64,000 nt of DNA from JAVBNH01 sp031551635 (GTDB lineage: Bacteria > Bacillota > Clostridia > Oscillospirales > Acutalibacteraceae). Both the position numbers and the translations under genes were made by a program. Positions within the stretch are counted from its first letter, which is position 1, and every line of letters begins with the position of its first letter. Positions 1-8,814 of the stretch are shown here, one piece after another. The stretch spans positions 15,712-79,711 of the forward strand of contig JAVBNH010000015.1 in NCBI GenBank assembly GCA_031551635.1, in the 5' to 3' direction. The notes below the pieces were generated by a model, which was given only the letters and a program-made list of their open reading frames with translations, was not told the origin of the DNA and made no database searches.

Positions 1-2420
1 CTGATTGTTATTGTCTCACCGGGGAGATACTGATACTGTTCCGCATCTGGCGACTCAGCATAACCGACAAAATTCTTACGGTCCACATGAGTCGGAGCTG
101 CTGGCAGAGTGACTTTTCCGTTTTCATCTGTAAGAAGAACATTGGGAAAACCACTTGGCGAACCCCCCTGAAGGTCTATAAACAAACGCTGCATACCTAT
201 GGTGTATGATTCCCAAACAGCGAATAAGCGAAGATTTAAGTTAGAATTGTAAACCGCACCCGGTTGATAGGAAACAGTTCCTGTCCCCAAAACGGTAGAC
301 CATCCCATAAATATATAACCCTCGCGAGTAGGCACATCGCTTGAAATAGTAAATGGTACATCATCCTGTTTTAGCGCGGGGGGAGGCGCATCGGTTCCGC
401 CGTTAGCCCAATAGCTGACAAGCTTGCTTGATGAGGTGCCAACCGAAAAAGCAACTGGTGAAATCAATGCGGTATTAGTGGTGTTCGCGGTCACTTTTAT
501 CCAATAATCCGTTGCGGGAACAACCGTGCCCGCACTAAAAAGATTTTGTGAGGAGCTGGTTAGTGCACTTGCTGTCCAAGATGTCCCGCTGAGTGAAGTG
601 CCTTTTACAATCGCATACTGAGTCGGCATGGAAGTTGCATTTTGAAAGGTAATTGTCCAGTTGTTTTCTTCCCAACCTGTTCCCAGATGCACCCAGCGAA
701 TTTGATTCGGGTATTTGAAATCCAGCATACAGGTTCCCGCAGTATTACCTGTTAATATAGTTGAGTCAGACCACACACCGTAAAGAGTCGTGTCCTCGCT
801 CAGACTTATTTCTTCTCCGGGAAGATAATCCGGAACCTGTGCAGACGGACTAAGAGCCCAGCCTACGAAGTCTTTTTTGGCTGAACCGACGCAGGCAGGA
901 AGTGTGCTCGATATTTTAACCATTCCGTTAACAGTACCTTCAATGGGTACACTGGAAATAGTGGCGCTTGAGTTATTTTTATCAAGCATCAGGGTAAATT
1001 CATTTTCATTTGCTGTCCAAACCGCATAAAGTGTTGTGGATGCATCAATATTAAACAAAGCGCCTGGAGCATATTCGACAGCTCCGCCAAGAGTGGTTGA
1101 CCAGCCGGCAAAGGTTAATCGGTCATGAGTCGGTATATCGCTGCTGAGATGAAGCGACTGATTTTTAAGCTTCTGTTGGCTTGCCGGGGCTGTTGAGCCA
1201 CCGGTGGTATTGTAAGAGACTGTATACATACGCAGCAGCACAAGAGAGCCGACACCGTTACAGTTGACCCTAAGGTTTTCCCAGTCTTGACTACCCTTTA
1301 GTACAGTTAGCTTACCGTCATTGTTAATATCCTGAACTATTCCGGTGTCAGTAGTGTTTCCGTTTCCATTATAATCTACAGGCTTGCCCGCGACTAAAGG
1401 AAACGATATTTTAAGTGCATTCCGGTAAAAGAAAGATGACCCTGCTAAACCTAAAAAAGATGAAACACTGCCGGGGTCAATACCCACAGGTTCAGAAAGG
1501 TTATTTTCATCTAAATCCGGCAAAATACACTCGGAAAAAAGAAAATCACTGCTTGTGTATCCGTAATTCATGCAGGAGAGATAATTAGGTTTATAATTAT
1601 CGCCGTCGCCAAAGCCGCCGTGGCTAAGACCCAGATTGTGACCCAGTTCATGCATAAATGAACGCCCGTCGATTACAAGTGTCCGCATTCCCGAGACATT
1701 ACCCCAGCCGCCCCAGCCGCCGATGCTTGCTGAGTTGACAAACATTGAATGATGAAACACGGGAGAACGCAGATATGTAAGGTTTTCCTCAGACAAAGCA
1801 GTCCATGCTGAATTACTAACGATTCCGTCATAAATAATTTCAGTGCTATATGGAAACGCATTTCCTCCGGCGCCGCCAGGATAGTCATCCCATGCGATTC
1901 CTGTCACATAATCTATGCTTCCCGGTCCGAAATCAATATGAAGATTTATGCCATGCCTGCCAAATTCTTCTGCAGTCATCTCTAGCATCTGCTGATTGGT
2001 TTTACTTACCAAAACTCCTTTGTCGTTGAAGTTATAACTAAGATCATGCATACCTTCCATCCAGTCGACCTCAACAAAAACGTCCCGCACACCGACCTCG
2101 CAGCCCATCTGGTGAAGTGGGAAGTCAACAATGCCGTCGCTGTTATAATCCGCGCCGTTTGTTTCCCAGATATCAGGAATACCGTCAAGATCAGTATCCA
2201 CCATTTCCGCCGCGTTTGCAGGGCGTGCCGCAGCGATTGCTTGTAGCTCCTCCGGAGATAAGGGTACACCGTCATTCTCTGCCATGGGAGGAGACTCGGA
2301 GATAATTTCATCCTCCACAGCTGGATTGTCTGCCCGGACGCTAAATGAGCCCGGCATTGCTCCGAAAACCAATAACAGTGTAAGCAGCAATGCCAGGAAA
2401 CGCTTATAATTCTTTGTCAT
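1..2420 (-). CDS. Secreted metzincin-like metalloprotease with InlB-type repeats, C-terminus cut by window edge
   Basis: The frame is open from ATG 2420 to base 1, giving about 806 residues without a stop, so the C-terminus lies outside the window. It starts with a Sec signal peptide (MTKNYKRFLALLLTLLLVFG...). Around residues 73-95 is an aspartate-rich, calcium-loop-like DTDLDGIPD stretch. Near residue 256 is HELGHNLGLSH, the full HExxHxxGxxH zinc motif, followed by SCMNYGY as a likely Met-turn. This is metzincin chemistry: a zinc endopeptidase acting outside the cell. From about residue 390 come several InlB/Listeria-Bacteroides-type units (FAGWST...YAPGA...TTLYAVW). A GGAGG ribosome site lies 7 nt before ATG. 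The substrate is unknown. I am confident of a secreted metalloprotease and less sure of the exact MEROPS family. Confidence 0.85.
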   Translation of the reverse strand, partial: MTKNYKRFLALLLTLLLVFGAMPGSFSVRADNPAVEDEIISESPPMAENDGVPLSPEELQAIAAARPANAAEMVDTDLDGIPDIWETNGADYNSDGIVDFPLHQMGCEVGVRDVFVEVDWMEGMHDLSYNFNDKGVLVSKTNQQMLEMTAEEFGRHGINLHIDFGPGSIDYVTGIAWDDYPGGAGGNAFPYSTEIIYDGIVSNSAWTALSEENLTYLRSPVFHHSMFVNSASIGGWGGWGNVSGMRTLVIDGRSFMHELGHNLGLSHGGFGDGDNYKPNYLSCMNYGYTSSDFLFSECILPDLDENNLSEPVGIDPGSVSSFLGLAGSSFFYRNALKISFPLVAGKPVDYNGNGNTTDTGIVQDINNDGKLTVLKGSQDWENLRVNCNGVGSLVLLRMYTVSYNTTGGSTAPASQQKLKNQSLHLSSDIPTHDRLTFAGWSTTLGGAVEYAPGALFNIDASTTLYAVWTANENEFTLMLDKNNSSATISSVPIEGTVNGMVKISSTLPACVGSAKKDFVGWALSPSAQVPDYLPGEEISLSEDTTLYGVWSDSTILTGNTAGTCMLDFKYPNQIRWVHLGTGWEENNWTITFQNATSMPTQYAIVKGTSLSGTSWTASALTSSSQNLFSAGTVVPATDYWIKVTANTTNTALISPVAFSVGTSSSKLVSYWANGGTDAPPPALKQDDVPFTISSDVPTREGYIFMGWSTVLGTGTVSYQPGAVYNSNLNLRLFAVWESYTIGMQRLFIDLQGGSPSGFPNVLLTDENGKVTLPAAPTHVDRKNFVGYAESPDAEQYQYLPGETITI

Positions 2421-2458
2421 GAATATCCTCCAAAAATTTATTTTAGTACACCAGTGAA

Positions 2459-2487
2459 AATATAACATTTATTTCCAGTGTTGTCAA
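2459..2487 (-). promoter_or_regulatory. Sigma-A-type promoter for the metalloprotease
   Basis: On the minus strand TTGACA (2487-2482) and TATATT (2464-2459) are 17 nt apart, just upstream of the start at 2420. The -35 box sits inside a small palindrome, TGTTGACAACA, which could be an operator; that part is inference. Confidence 0.7.
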
Positions 2488-2518
2488 CAATTTTTGGATA
2501 AATATTATAAAACAAAAG

Positions 2519-3607
2519 TTATTTTATATATATCAGCTTATACTCAGCTGTCCCAAGACCGAATTTTTCAAGGGATTCCACCTGCTGATAGGGATTTTTA
2601 CCGTGCAGCCGCTCGAAAAGGTGCCCGCTTTCGCCTAAAACAAGACCTTCAGGGATGCCGCTGATGATTAAATCCTCGTTTTTTATCACGTCAAGGCAGG
2701 CTTTTTCTATCGCTACTATATCATCACTCGCCATAATCCCGACGTCAGGCACCAGCGCAGGTGTGGTCATACCCCAGCAGTCGCAAAGTGCGGTAATCTG
2801 AGTAAGAACGCTGATATAATAGACATTTCCCGGCTTAAAGGTATCGAGCACGGTTTTTGTCGCAAGCGCGAGCCCGTCCTGAAAATCGGTGTAATTATGC
2901 GAATCAAGGGTAATTGCGCCGCTTGGGCAGACCTTCAGGCAGTGCTGGCAAAGCGTGCAGTGATGGTAATTTACATCGTATTCACCGTTCCCCGTGAATT
3001 TATTAGCGTAATGGTTGCAAGATTCGATGCACTGCGAGCAGTGTGTGCATTTTTCGCCGTCCCAGACAAGACCGCCCTCGAGCGAATGAATTTCGCCGCG
3101 CGTTCTGTCGGTGACGCAGCCCATGGCGATATTTTTACACGCGCCGCCGAAGCCGCATGAGCCGTGACCTTTAATATGTGAAAAATCTATAAGCACATCA
3201 GCGTCGTTAATGAGTCCGGCGACATCGACATGCTTCAGCTTGCGAAAGTCGACTTTTTTTGTGTAAAAATACTTGTCAAAAAAACCGCAGGCATCAAGCA
3301 CCGGACAGCCGAGATTCGCCTCGGAGTAGCCACGCGTATCGGGCTTTCTGCCATAAACATTATGGTCGGTGATAAAACACCTTCCGCCGTTATCCTGAAT
3401 GAATGTCACGAGCTTGCTTACAAAAACAGGCGGAATGGTCGAGTATGTAGTGCGGCTGCCGACATGCATTTTTATAGCGACACTTTTGCCGCTCACAATC
3501 TCCGCCAGCCCGCTCGCCTTCAGCATTCTATCAAATTTTGCGGGAAGGGTCTGCGACTCCTCATACCTTGTAAATGCCATAGGTGCAAATAAAACATTTG
3601 AAGACAT
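2519..3607 (-). CDS. DUF362 family protein with two [4Fe-4S] ferredoxin motifs
   Basis: A 362-residue protein starting MSSNVLFAPMAF. The frame extends 27 codons further upstream, but GAAAGGA lies about 10 nt before ATG 3607, so I choose that start. The N-terminal two thirds has the DUF362 pattern, including HIKGHGSCGFGGACKN. Two cysteine clusters follow, CTHCSQCIESC and CTLCQHCLKVCP, each suited to one [4Fe-4S] cluster. DUF362 proteins are cytoplasmic iron-sulfur proteins of poorly defined role. The hydrolase gene ends 17 nt upstream, so the two are probably cotranscribed (hydrolase first). The redox role is inferred from the cysteines; partner and substrate are unknown. Confidence 0.85.
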   Translation of the reverse strand: MSSNVLFAPMAFTRYEESQTLPAKFDRMLKASGLAEIVSGKSVAIKMHVGSRTTYSTIPPVFVSKLVTFIQDNGGRCFITDHNVYGRKPDTRGYSEANLGCPVLDACGFFDKYFYTKKVDFRKLKHVDVAGLINDADVLIDFSHIKGHGSCGFGGACKNIAMGCVTDRTRGEIHSLEGGLVWDGEKCTHCSQCIESCNHYANKFTGNGEYDVNYHHCTLCQHCLKVCPSGAITLDSHNYTDFQDGLALATKTVLDTFKPGNVYYISVLTQITALCDCWGMTTPALVPDVGIMASDDIVAIEKACLDVIKNEDLIISGIPEGLVLGESGHLFERLHGKNPYQQVESLEKFGLGTAEYKLIYIK

Positions 3608-3624
3608 ATAAAATTTTAATCCTT

Positions 3625-4539
3625 TCAAACCATATATTCGGTAAATAATGATGTCATTTCTGAAATTGATACTTCGCTTTCCTTCCACTCGGGGTGAAGG
3701 ACACTGAAAACATGCATGAGTGTATTCTTACGGCTCCTGCCCCATCTTCTGTAGCGGTGATAAACATTGTATTCCGAGAGCTTTTCAGAGAACATATCAG
3801 ACTGCGATACGATAAAATCCTGCTTGCTGCTAACCATATAAATCGGAGGAAATTTTGTTCCGCCGACAAATTTGCTGGCGTTTAAGTAATTGGAAAGCGG
3901 GTGGTCGCCCTCAAAAACACCGAGGCAGATTTGTTTATAAGCTTTGAAAAGAATCATGTTCTTTGAAAAAAGCCGAGCCGGGTCAAACGCGCCGCTGACA
4001 GTTCCGACAGCGTTAAAACGAAGTCGCGGAAGGGTAACGCCCAGAGCCTCGCACATATCCTCTCGCCCCATGATTTCGCAGGATATCGCGACAAAATAGC
4101 CACCCGCGGAGTCACCTGTGCAAAAGACATTTTTCATGTCACACTTATATTTAGCGCCGTTTTCGTCAAGCCAATGATAGGCGGCGAAAATATCCTGAAT
4201 CTGCTCAATAATTGTCACATCTGGGCATAAGCGATAACTGATATTGACAACGGTAAAGCCCAGACTGGCGAGATATAGGCAGTAATACTTATTAAGCTCC
4301 TTGTCGCCATACATAAAGCCGCCGCCGTGAATATCGATAATCACCGGCAGATTGTTTTCGGTTCCGTCAGGATAATAAATATCAAGCAGATGATATTTAT
4401 TTCCGTCGTCGATATAAGCGAGGTCGCGGATTTCGGTAATTCCCGCAGTCGGAGTTAGTGTCGCAATACGCTTCTGATCCAAATTCCCTGTATGCTCCCA
4501 AAATTTGAACATCAAGGACTTTGCTTGTTCCATCAACAT
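3625..4539 (-). CDS. Alpha/beta hydrolase (esterase/lipase, HSL-like)
   Basis: About 304 residues. HGGGFMYG is the oxyanion-hole motif of hormone-sensitive-lipase-type esterases, and GDSAGGY carries the nucleophile serine. SKQDFI probably supplies the acidic residue and LMHVF the histidine near the C-terminus. No signal peptide is seen, so it should be cytoplasmic and act on small esters. The frame can begin at TTG 4548, but AAAGAG is then adjacent; ATG 4539 gives 9 nt spacing and is preferred. The arginine-rich YRRWGRSRKN stretch before the histidine is unusual but in frame. It precedes the DUF362 gene by 17 nt. Confidence 0.85.
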   Translation of the reverse strand: MLMEQAKSLMFKFWEHTGNLDQKRIATLTPTAGITEIRDLAYIDDGNKYHLLDIYYPDGTENNLPVIIDIHGGGFMYGDKELNKYYCLYLASLGFTVVNISYRLCPDVTIIEQIQDIFAAYHWLDENGAKYKCDMKNVFCTGDSAGGYFVAISCEIMGREDMCEALGVTLPRLRFNAVGTVSGAFDPARLFSKNMILFKAYKQICLGVFEGDHPLSNYLNASKFVGGTKFPPIYMVSSKQDFIVSQSDMFSEKLSEYNVYHRYRRWGRSRKNTLMHVFSVLHPEWKESEVSISEMTSLFTEYMV

Positions 4540-4634
4540 TTCAATCAACTCTTTCTCTACAATAAATTTTATTTTTCACAATAAATAACAAATTTTGTCA
4601 AAAGCTCTGAAAAAAATTTGTAACCATTTGTAAT

Positions 4635-4663
4635 TTGAACTTTGCTGTTTTTTTTGGTATAAT
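4635..4663 (+). promoter_or_regulatory. Putative sigma-A promoter upstream of the GNAT gene
   Basis: TTGAAC (4635-4640) and TATAAT (4658-4663) are separated by 17 nt. The GNAT start is about 165 nt downstream, so either the 5' leader is long or a second promoter lies closer, in the very AT-rich 4680-4800 stretch. Apart from these boxes I see nothing else in the divergent 4540-4828 spacer. Confidence 0.5.
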
Positions 4664-4828
4664 ACTTTATGGAAGGAATTTCATAATCAATCGTTGCCAT
4701 AACAATATTATAAGACTTATTGTATCATATTATAAAATATAATTCAAACATTTTACCAAGATTCGTATATAATGACCGGATATTTTTGCATATTTTTTAA
4801 TTTTACATAATTTAAGAAGGTTGTTGTT

Positions 4829-5728
4829 TTGGAAAAGAATAATAAAATTTATCATGCTGATTTTAAGGATGTTCCGGGATTAAAAGAACTCTGGAAAGAA
4901 GCTTTTGCAGAAGAAGATGCATATATAAATCTTTTTTTTGAATCTTTGTTTTCTTCCGCGAATGTTATCTGCGTAAAAGAAAATAACACAATCTGTTCCG
5001 CGCTTTATTTGCTTGAGTGCAAAATAAATTTGTTAAGCAAGGATTATAAAGCCTTTTATGTTTATGCCGCAGGGACTTTAAACGAGCACAGAAATAAGGG
5101 GTATATGGGCGAGCTTCTGGAATATGCGAAGGTTTTTTGCAAAAAGCTTGAGGCTGAGGCGATTTGTCTTTTTCCCGCAAGTGAAAAGCTCTATGATTAT
5201 TACTCAAAAAGAGATTATCTGACTGTTTTTAAACGCAAGGAATTACAGCTTGAAAAGCAAACAATAAGACTTTTGGCTTCAAAAAATAATGAAATTAAAC
5301 CTGCTACTGCTGAAAATATCAAGCTGATTCGCGATAAAGCACTAAAGAATTCCGATTTTCTTGAATGGAACACGGAAATTTTAGCTTATCAGCTTTCTTT
5401 AAACAGTCTTGACGCTGGAGAGGCATTTGTTCTTTTTCAAGATGATGCTCCTGTCGCATATGTAATTTCACAGATGCAAGACAAAGATACCGAAACGCTG
5501 AGAATAAAGGAAGCCTTAAGCATCAACAATGACTTCTCTCAAATCTCCGCAATACTTCTGAATGCTTATCAGGCTCAGGATTTTTTAATTAATCTCCCTT
5601 TGAATTGTCCTCTGACATCTGACAAAATGACGGTTTTTGATGACGGAATGCTACTTCCCTTGAGTGAAGATGTTAAAAATTTATTAAATCGAATAAAATT
5701 CCTTTACATGGGCTTAAATTTAGGGTAG
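4829..5728 (+). CDS. GNAT family N-acetyltransferase
   Basis: A 299-residue protein with a TTG start at 4829, supported by AGAAGG 8 nt upstream. The N-terminal half looks like a GNAT fold: FYVYAAGTLNEHRNKGYMGELLEYA contains the usual R-x-x-G-x-G/M-type acetyl-CoA loop (RNKGYMG), followed by LFPASEKLYDYYSKRDY, the familiar ending of the domain. The second half (roughly 150-299) is less conserved and resembles the extra C-terminal half of Eis-like two-domain acetyltransferases. The acceptor substrate cannot be read from the sequence. The DJ-1-type gene follows after 38 nt on the same strand. Confidence 0.8.
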   Translation: MEKNNKIYHADFKDVPGLKELWKEAFAEEDAYINLFFESLFSSANVICVKENNTICSALYLLECKINLLSKDYKAFYVYAAGTLNEHRNKGYMGELLEYAKVFCKKLEAEAICLFPASEKLYDYYSKRDYLTVFKRKELQLEKQTIRLLASKNNEIKPATAENIKLIRDKALKNSDFLEWNTEILAYQLSLNSLDAGEAFVLFQDDAPVAYVISQMQDKDTETLRIKEALSINNDFSQISAILLNAYQAQDFLINLPLNCPLTSDKMTVFDDGMLLPLSEDVKNLLNRIKFLYMGLNLG

Positions 5729-5766
5729 AATATATTGATATTGTCAGAAAAGGAATGCATGAGTTT

Positions 5767-6306
5767 ATGGTATATATTTTTTATGCAGACGGCTTTGAAG
5801 AAATTGAGGGGCTGGCTCCCCTTGATATTTTAAGACGTGCCGATATTGAAGTCCGGTCTGTCGGCATAGGCTCAAAAATGATAACCGGTTCTCACGGGAT
5901 AAAAATCGAATGTGATTCCGCCGATTTTGAGCAGTTCGAGCTTGACAGTATTGATGCTGTTATCCTTCCCGGCGGGGCAGCAGGTACAGCTAACCTTGAG
6001 CGTTCGGCTTTAGTGAACGCCGCGCTTGATTATGCCGAGCGCAAGGAAAAGCTCATCTGTGCGATTTGCGCGGCTCCGAGCATTCTCGCTCATAAGGGTA
6101 TGCTTCGAGGAATAAAGTCGACGGTCTACCCGACTTTCAAAAAAGAGCTTGCAGGCGCGGTTCTGTCCGATATGCCTGTCGTTAATGACAAAAATTTCAT
6201 CACGGCAAAAGGCGCGGGCGTCTCCCTTGAATTCGCGTTTGAGATAGTCGAATATCTATGCGGAAAAGAAAAAGCTGATGAGATTGCCGGGAGCATACAA
6301 TTCTAA
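5767..6306 (+). CDS. DJ-1/PfpI family protein (ThiJ/YajL-like)
   Basis: About 179 residues from ATG 5767 (MVYIFYADGFEEIEGLAPLD), the typical DJ-1 opening. An upstream ATG at 5755 is in frame, but AAGGA lies directly against it, whereas 5767 has 12 nt spacing. The nucleophile-elbow cysteine is C101 in ICAICAAPS, with VILPGGAAG upstream and an E in GFEE as the usual partner residue. Members are cytosolic deglycase, chaperone or stress proteins; the particular activity is not predictable. Repeat copy A begins 3 nt after the stop codon and separates it from the folate gene. Confidence 0.88.
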   Translation: MVYIFYADGFEEIEGLAPLDILRRADIEVRSVGIGSKMITGSHGIKIECDSADFEQFELDSIDAVILPGGAAGTANLERSALVNAALDYAERKEKLICAICAAPSILAHKGMLRGIKSTVYPTFKKELAGAVLSDMPVVNDKNFITAKGAGVSLEFAFEIVEYLCGKEKADEIAGSIQF

Positions 6307-6309
6307 ATA

Positions 6310-6386
6310 TTAGTACCATATTTGGCTGAATGCTCAATAAAAAACACGACTTGGGTTGTGGGCTTGACAAGCAAAGCCCACATTAG
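6310..6386 (+). repeat. 77-nt leader repeat, copy A
   Basis: One of four gap-free copies of the same 77-nt sequence (others at 24252-24328, 29953-30029 and 38562-38638). It begins TTAGTACC, continues through GCTCAATAAAAAACAC and ACTTGGGTTG, and ends in a hairpin (GTGGGCTT with AAGCCCAC) and TTAG. It fills the spacer between the DJ-1 stop and the folate cyclo-ligase start, 46 nt before the latter. In this copy the two base pairs nearest the loop are lost. Function is unknown. Confidence 0.9.
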
Positions 6387-6432
6387 ATTGCAGATTATTA
6401 ACTTCCCTTTAACAGAAAGGCTTGGTCGTTTA

Positions 6433-7023
6433 ATGCTGGATATTAGACCTGTCAAAAAAAGACTTCGTGAAAAATATAAAAGCATCAGAAAAAGCACCCC
6501 GCCAGGAGACAAAAACAGGAACGACATTAAAATAACAAATAAGGTTTTGAATTTATGGAGGTACAGGGACGCTGAAATGATTCTTACATATGTATCTACC
6601 GATATTGAGGTTGATACTCGTGAGATAATAACCCAGTCGCTTCAGAAGGGCAAAACCGTCGCTGTCCCGAAATGCATTGACGGCACAAGGGATATGGAGT
6701 TTTATGCTATAAAGGGGTTTGACGACCTTGCTGTAGGCGCGTTTGGCGTGATGGAACCCGTTGCCGAAAAGTGCGAGCTTTTAACCTCGCTTGAGAATTC
6801 ACTCTGTATTGTTCCTGCGCTGTCTTTTGACTATAAGGGCTACCGTTTAGGTTACGGCAAGGGTTATTATGACCGTTTTTTATCGACCTTCACAGGCGAA
6901 ATCGTCGGTTTATGTTATACCTCTTGTATGTATAAGGATATTTTACCCCACGGAAAGTATGACAAAAAAGTACCGATGATTATAACCGAAAACAATATCA
7001 TTTCCACCGAGCAACAGCATTAA
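6433..7023 (+). CDS. 5-formyltetrahydrofolate cyclo-ligase
   Basis: About 196 residues from ATG 6433 (MLDIRPVKKRLREKYK). The frame stays open further upstream through repeat copy A, but that extension is repeat-derived and the family starts at the lysine/arginine-rich helix seen here; AAAGG lies 12 nt before ATG. The enzyme uses ATP to turn 5-formyl-THF into 5,10-methenyl-THF in one-carbon metabolism. The signature LGYGKGYYDRFL near the C-terminus forms the nucleotide and folate site, and VPALSFDYKGYR precedes it. Length matches the family. mltG follows after 24 nt, so cotranscription is likely. Confidence 0.93.
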   Translation: MLDIRPVKKRLREKYKSIRKSTPPGDKNRNDIKITNKVLNLWRYRDAEMILTYVSTDIEVDTREIITQSLQKGKTVAVPKCIDGTRDMEFYAIKGFDDLAVGAFGVMEPVAEKCELLTSLENSLCIVPALSFDYKGYRLGYGKGYYDRFLSTFTGEIVGLCYTSCMYKDILPHGKYDKKVPMIITENNIISTEQQH

Positions 7024-7047
7024 GTTGAAAGGCATGAATTAAAGGGT

Positions 7048-8688
7048 ATGGACAATAATACACCAAATTCAAATAATAACAAGGGCGAAAATCAACAGGA
7101 TATTATGATTTCAAGGAAGAAGCCGACCCCTGGCAACGCTCAGGCAGGCAACAGCCCTGAAAACAGAAGCGTGATGAGAAACAGTAACGCTCCTGCAGGG
7201 GACAGGTATGTCTCGAGACCGCCTGCTACGGGAAGCAATCCGCCTTCTGCAGCACCGCGGGAGGGCAATGTTCAAAGAACTGTGAGACAAAGCGGAAACG
7301 ACCAGAACACGAAGCCTTTCGACACAGTCAACCCTTCTGTGCAGAATCAAAACAGGAATATTCTGAGGAATCCGTCTTCAGGCTCTGACGACGGCACAGA
7401 TATTTATGTGCCGCGAAAATCCTCTGAGAATCCGGTTTACGGTAAAAGGCCTACACAATCCCAGCAGATTCTCAAGCAGATGTATGAAAACTCCGGCGAA
7501 GCGGCTGAGGCTCCGGTGCGTCCGGCACCAATTCCCGTTTCAAGAAAAAAACCGCCCGCGAACACCCCGGCGCAAACAGCAAAAACAGCTCCGGGAAAAC
7601 CGGCTAAGAAAAAAAGAAAGAAATCAGCGGTCATATCAGTTTTGCTTCTTTTTGTCTTTATACTCGGCGCTTCAGCCGCGATTGCGGCATATACCATCAG
7701 TTGTGTTAATGACATTCTGGCAATTAATGCTCCCTCCGATGTCGTTTCTGTAACTATCAGCGAGGATATGACAACTGCTGAGGTTATCTCCATACTAAAA
7801 GATAAAAATCTTATTAAGAATGAAACCTTCTGCGTTTTAGCCGCGAAATTCCGCAAATTCAAGGACAATAATTATAAAGCGGGCATTTATGAGCTGAAGG
7901 CAAGTATGGGGCTTGAATCCATGCTCTTCCTTGTTAAAGGAGCGCACGCCTCAGACAAAACCAAAACCCTTGTTTTCCCAGAGGGCTATACTATTGACCA
8001 GATTGCCGAAAAGCTTGAAAAATATAATGTCTGCACAAAAGAGAATTTTTATGCCTCGATTGACCAGTTTGATTTTTCGAAGGATTTCCCCTTCCTTCAA
8101 GGAATACAAAACAAAGCCGACCGCTACCGTGTACTCGAGGGCTATATTTTCCCCGACACCTATAATTTCTATATCGGCGAAAACGCGACCAGCGTTATAA
8201 CAAAGTTTTTAACAAACTTCAAGACACACTGGACGGATGCGATGGATGCCAAGGCGAAAAAGCTGAATATGAGTATCGACCAGATTGTAATCCTTGCCTC
8301 AATCATTCAAAAGGAAGCATATGACAAGGAGCAGATGACTATGATTTCATCTATCCTTCATAATCGATTGAATGACAAAAGCGGAAAATTTGAGTATCTC
8401 GGCTGCGACTCAACAGGTGACTATATTTATAATTCCAAAAAGGACACAATGACAACTGCCCGTTATGACCTGCTTAGGCATAATTATGACACTTATCAGA
8501 GCAAGGGTTTTCCTCCCGGAGCTGTAGCGAATCCCGGAGACGACGCTTTGAATGCAGCCCTGAATCCCGAAAACACGAAGTATCTGTATTTCAGGCACGA
8601 CAAGAACGGAAAAATCTACCGCGCGACAACTCAAGAACAGCATGACTCTTATCAGAGAGAAATCGAGGCAATCAATAAAAGACCGTAA
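7048..8688 (+). CDS. mltG: Endolytic murein transglycosylase MltG (YceG-like)
   Basis: A 546-residue type II membrane protein. Residues 1-190 are cytoplasmic and disordered, rich in Asn, Pro, Gln and Lys, ending in a KKKRKK stop. A single membrane helix spans about 193-215 (SAVISVLLLFVFILG). The extracellular part has the LysM-like region and the YceG domain; the catalytic glutamate is E423 in ILASIIQKEA. MltG cuts nascent glycan strands and sets their length. The long low-complexity N-terminus is larger than in Escherichia coli MltG but common in Firmicutes. AAAGGGT sits very close to ATG 7048, so the start is slightly uncertain. An intrinsic terminator follows. Confidence 0.93.
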   Translation: MDNNTPNSNNNKGENQQDIMISRKKPTPGNAQAGNSPENRSVMRNSNAPAGDRYVSRPPATGSNPPSAAPREGNVQRTVRQSGNDQNTKPFDTVNPSVQNQNRNILRNPSSGSDDGTDIYVPRKSSENPVYGKRPTQSQQILKQMYENSGEAAEAPVRPAPIPVSRKKPPANTPAQTAKTAPGKPAKKKRKKSAVISVLLLFVFILGASAAIAAYTISCVNDILAINAPSDVVSVTISEDMTTAEVISILKDKNLIKNETFCVLAAKFRKFKDNNYKAGIYELKASMGLESMLFLVKGAHASDKTKTLVFPEGYTIDQIAEKLEKYNVCTKENFYASIDQFDFSKDFPFLQGIQNKADRYRVLEGYIFPDTYNFYIGENATSVITKFLTNFKTHWTDAMDAKAKKLNMSIDQIVILASIIQKEAYDKEQMTMISSILHNRLNDKSGKFEYLGCDSTGDYIYNSKKDTMTTARYDLLRHNYDTYQSKGFPPGAVANPGDDALNAALNPENTKYLYFRHDKNGKIYRATTQEQHDSYQREIEAINKRP

Positions 8689-8714
8689 TTTATAATATTT
8701 AATGTTTTATGCGC

Positions 8715-8749
8715 AAAACCTCTCACTTAAAAAGCGGGAGGTTTTTTTT
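8715..8749 (+). terminator. Intrinsic terminator after mltG
   Basis: AAAACCTC (8715-8722) pairs with GAGGTTTT (8738-8745), and the T run continues to 8749. Confidence 0.9.
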
Positions 8750-8814
8750 GTATATAATTACATTAATATGGTCAAAATAAAATAATTATATTGAAGTTTT
8801 TATTTGGAGAAAAT

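Noticed and set aside
2006..2311. Small open frames antisense to or out of frame with the metalloprotease
   Set aside because: They are shadows of the long frame 1-2420, which has the signal peptide, ribosome site and zinc motif.
3743..3770. Possible compensated frameshift in the esterase (arginine-rich YRRWGRSRKN)
   Set aside because: The downstream LMHVFSVLHPEW stays in frame, and no neighbouring frame gives a better family match, so I leave it as sequence variation.
6310..6386. Leader repeat as a simple intrinsic terminator
   Set aside because: No T run follows the hairpin in the sense direction in any copy. The only T-rich stretch is on the opposite strand and about ten bases away from the stem.
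6322..6432. In-frame N-terminal extension of the folate cyclo-ligase
   Set aside because: These 37 codons are read from repeat copy A. Copy B similarly extends the flippase frame. Homologues start at the MLDIRPVKK helix.
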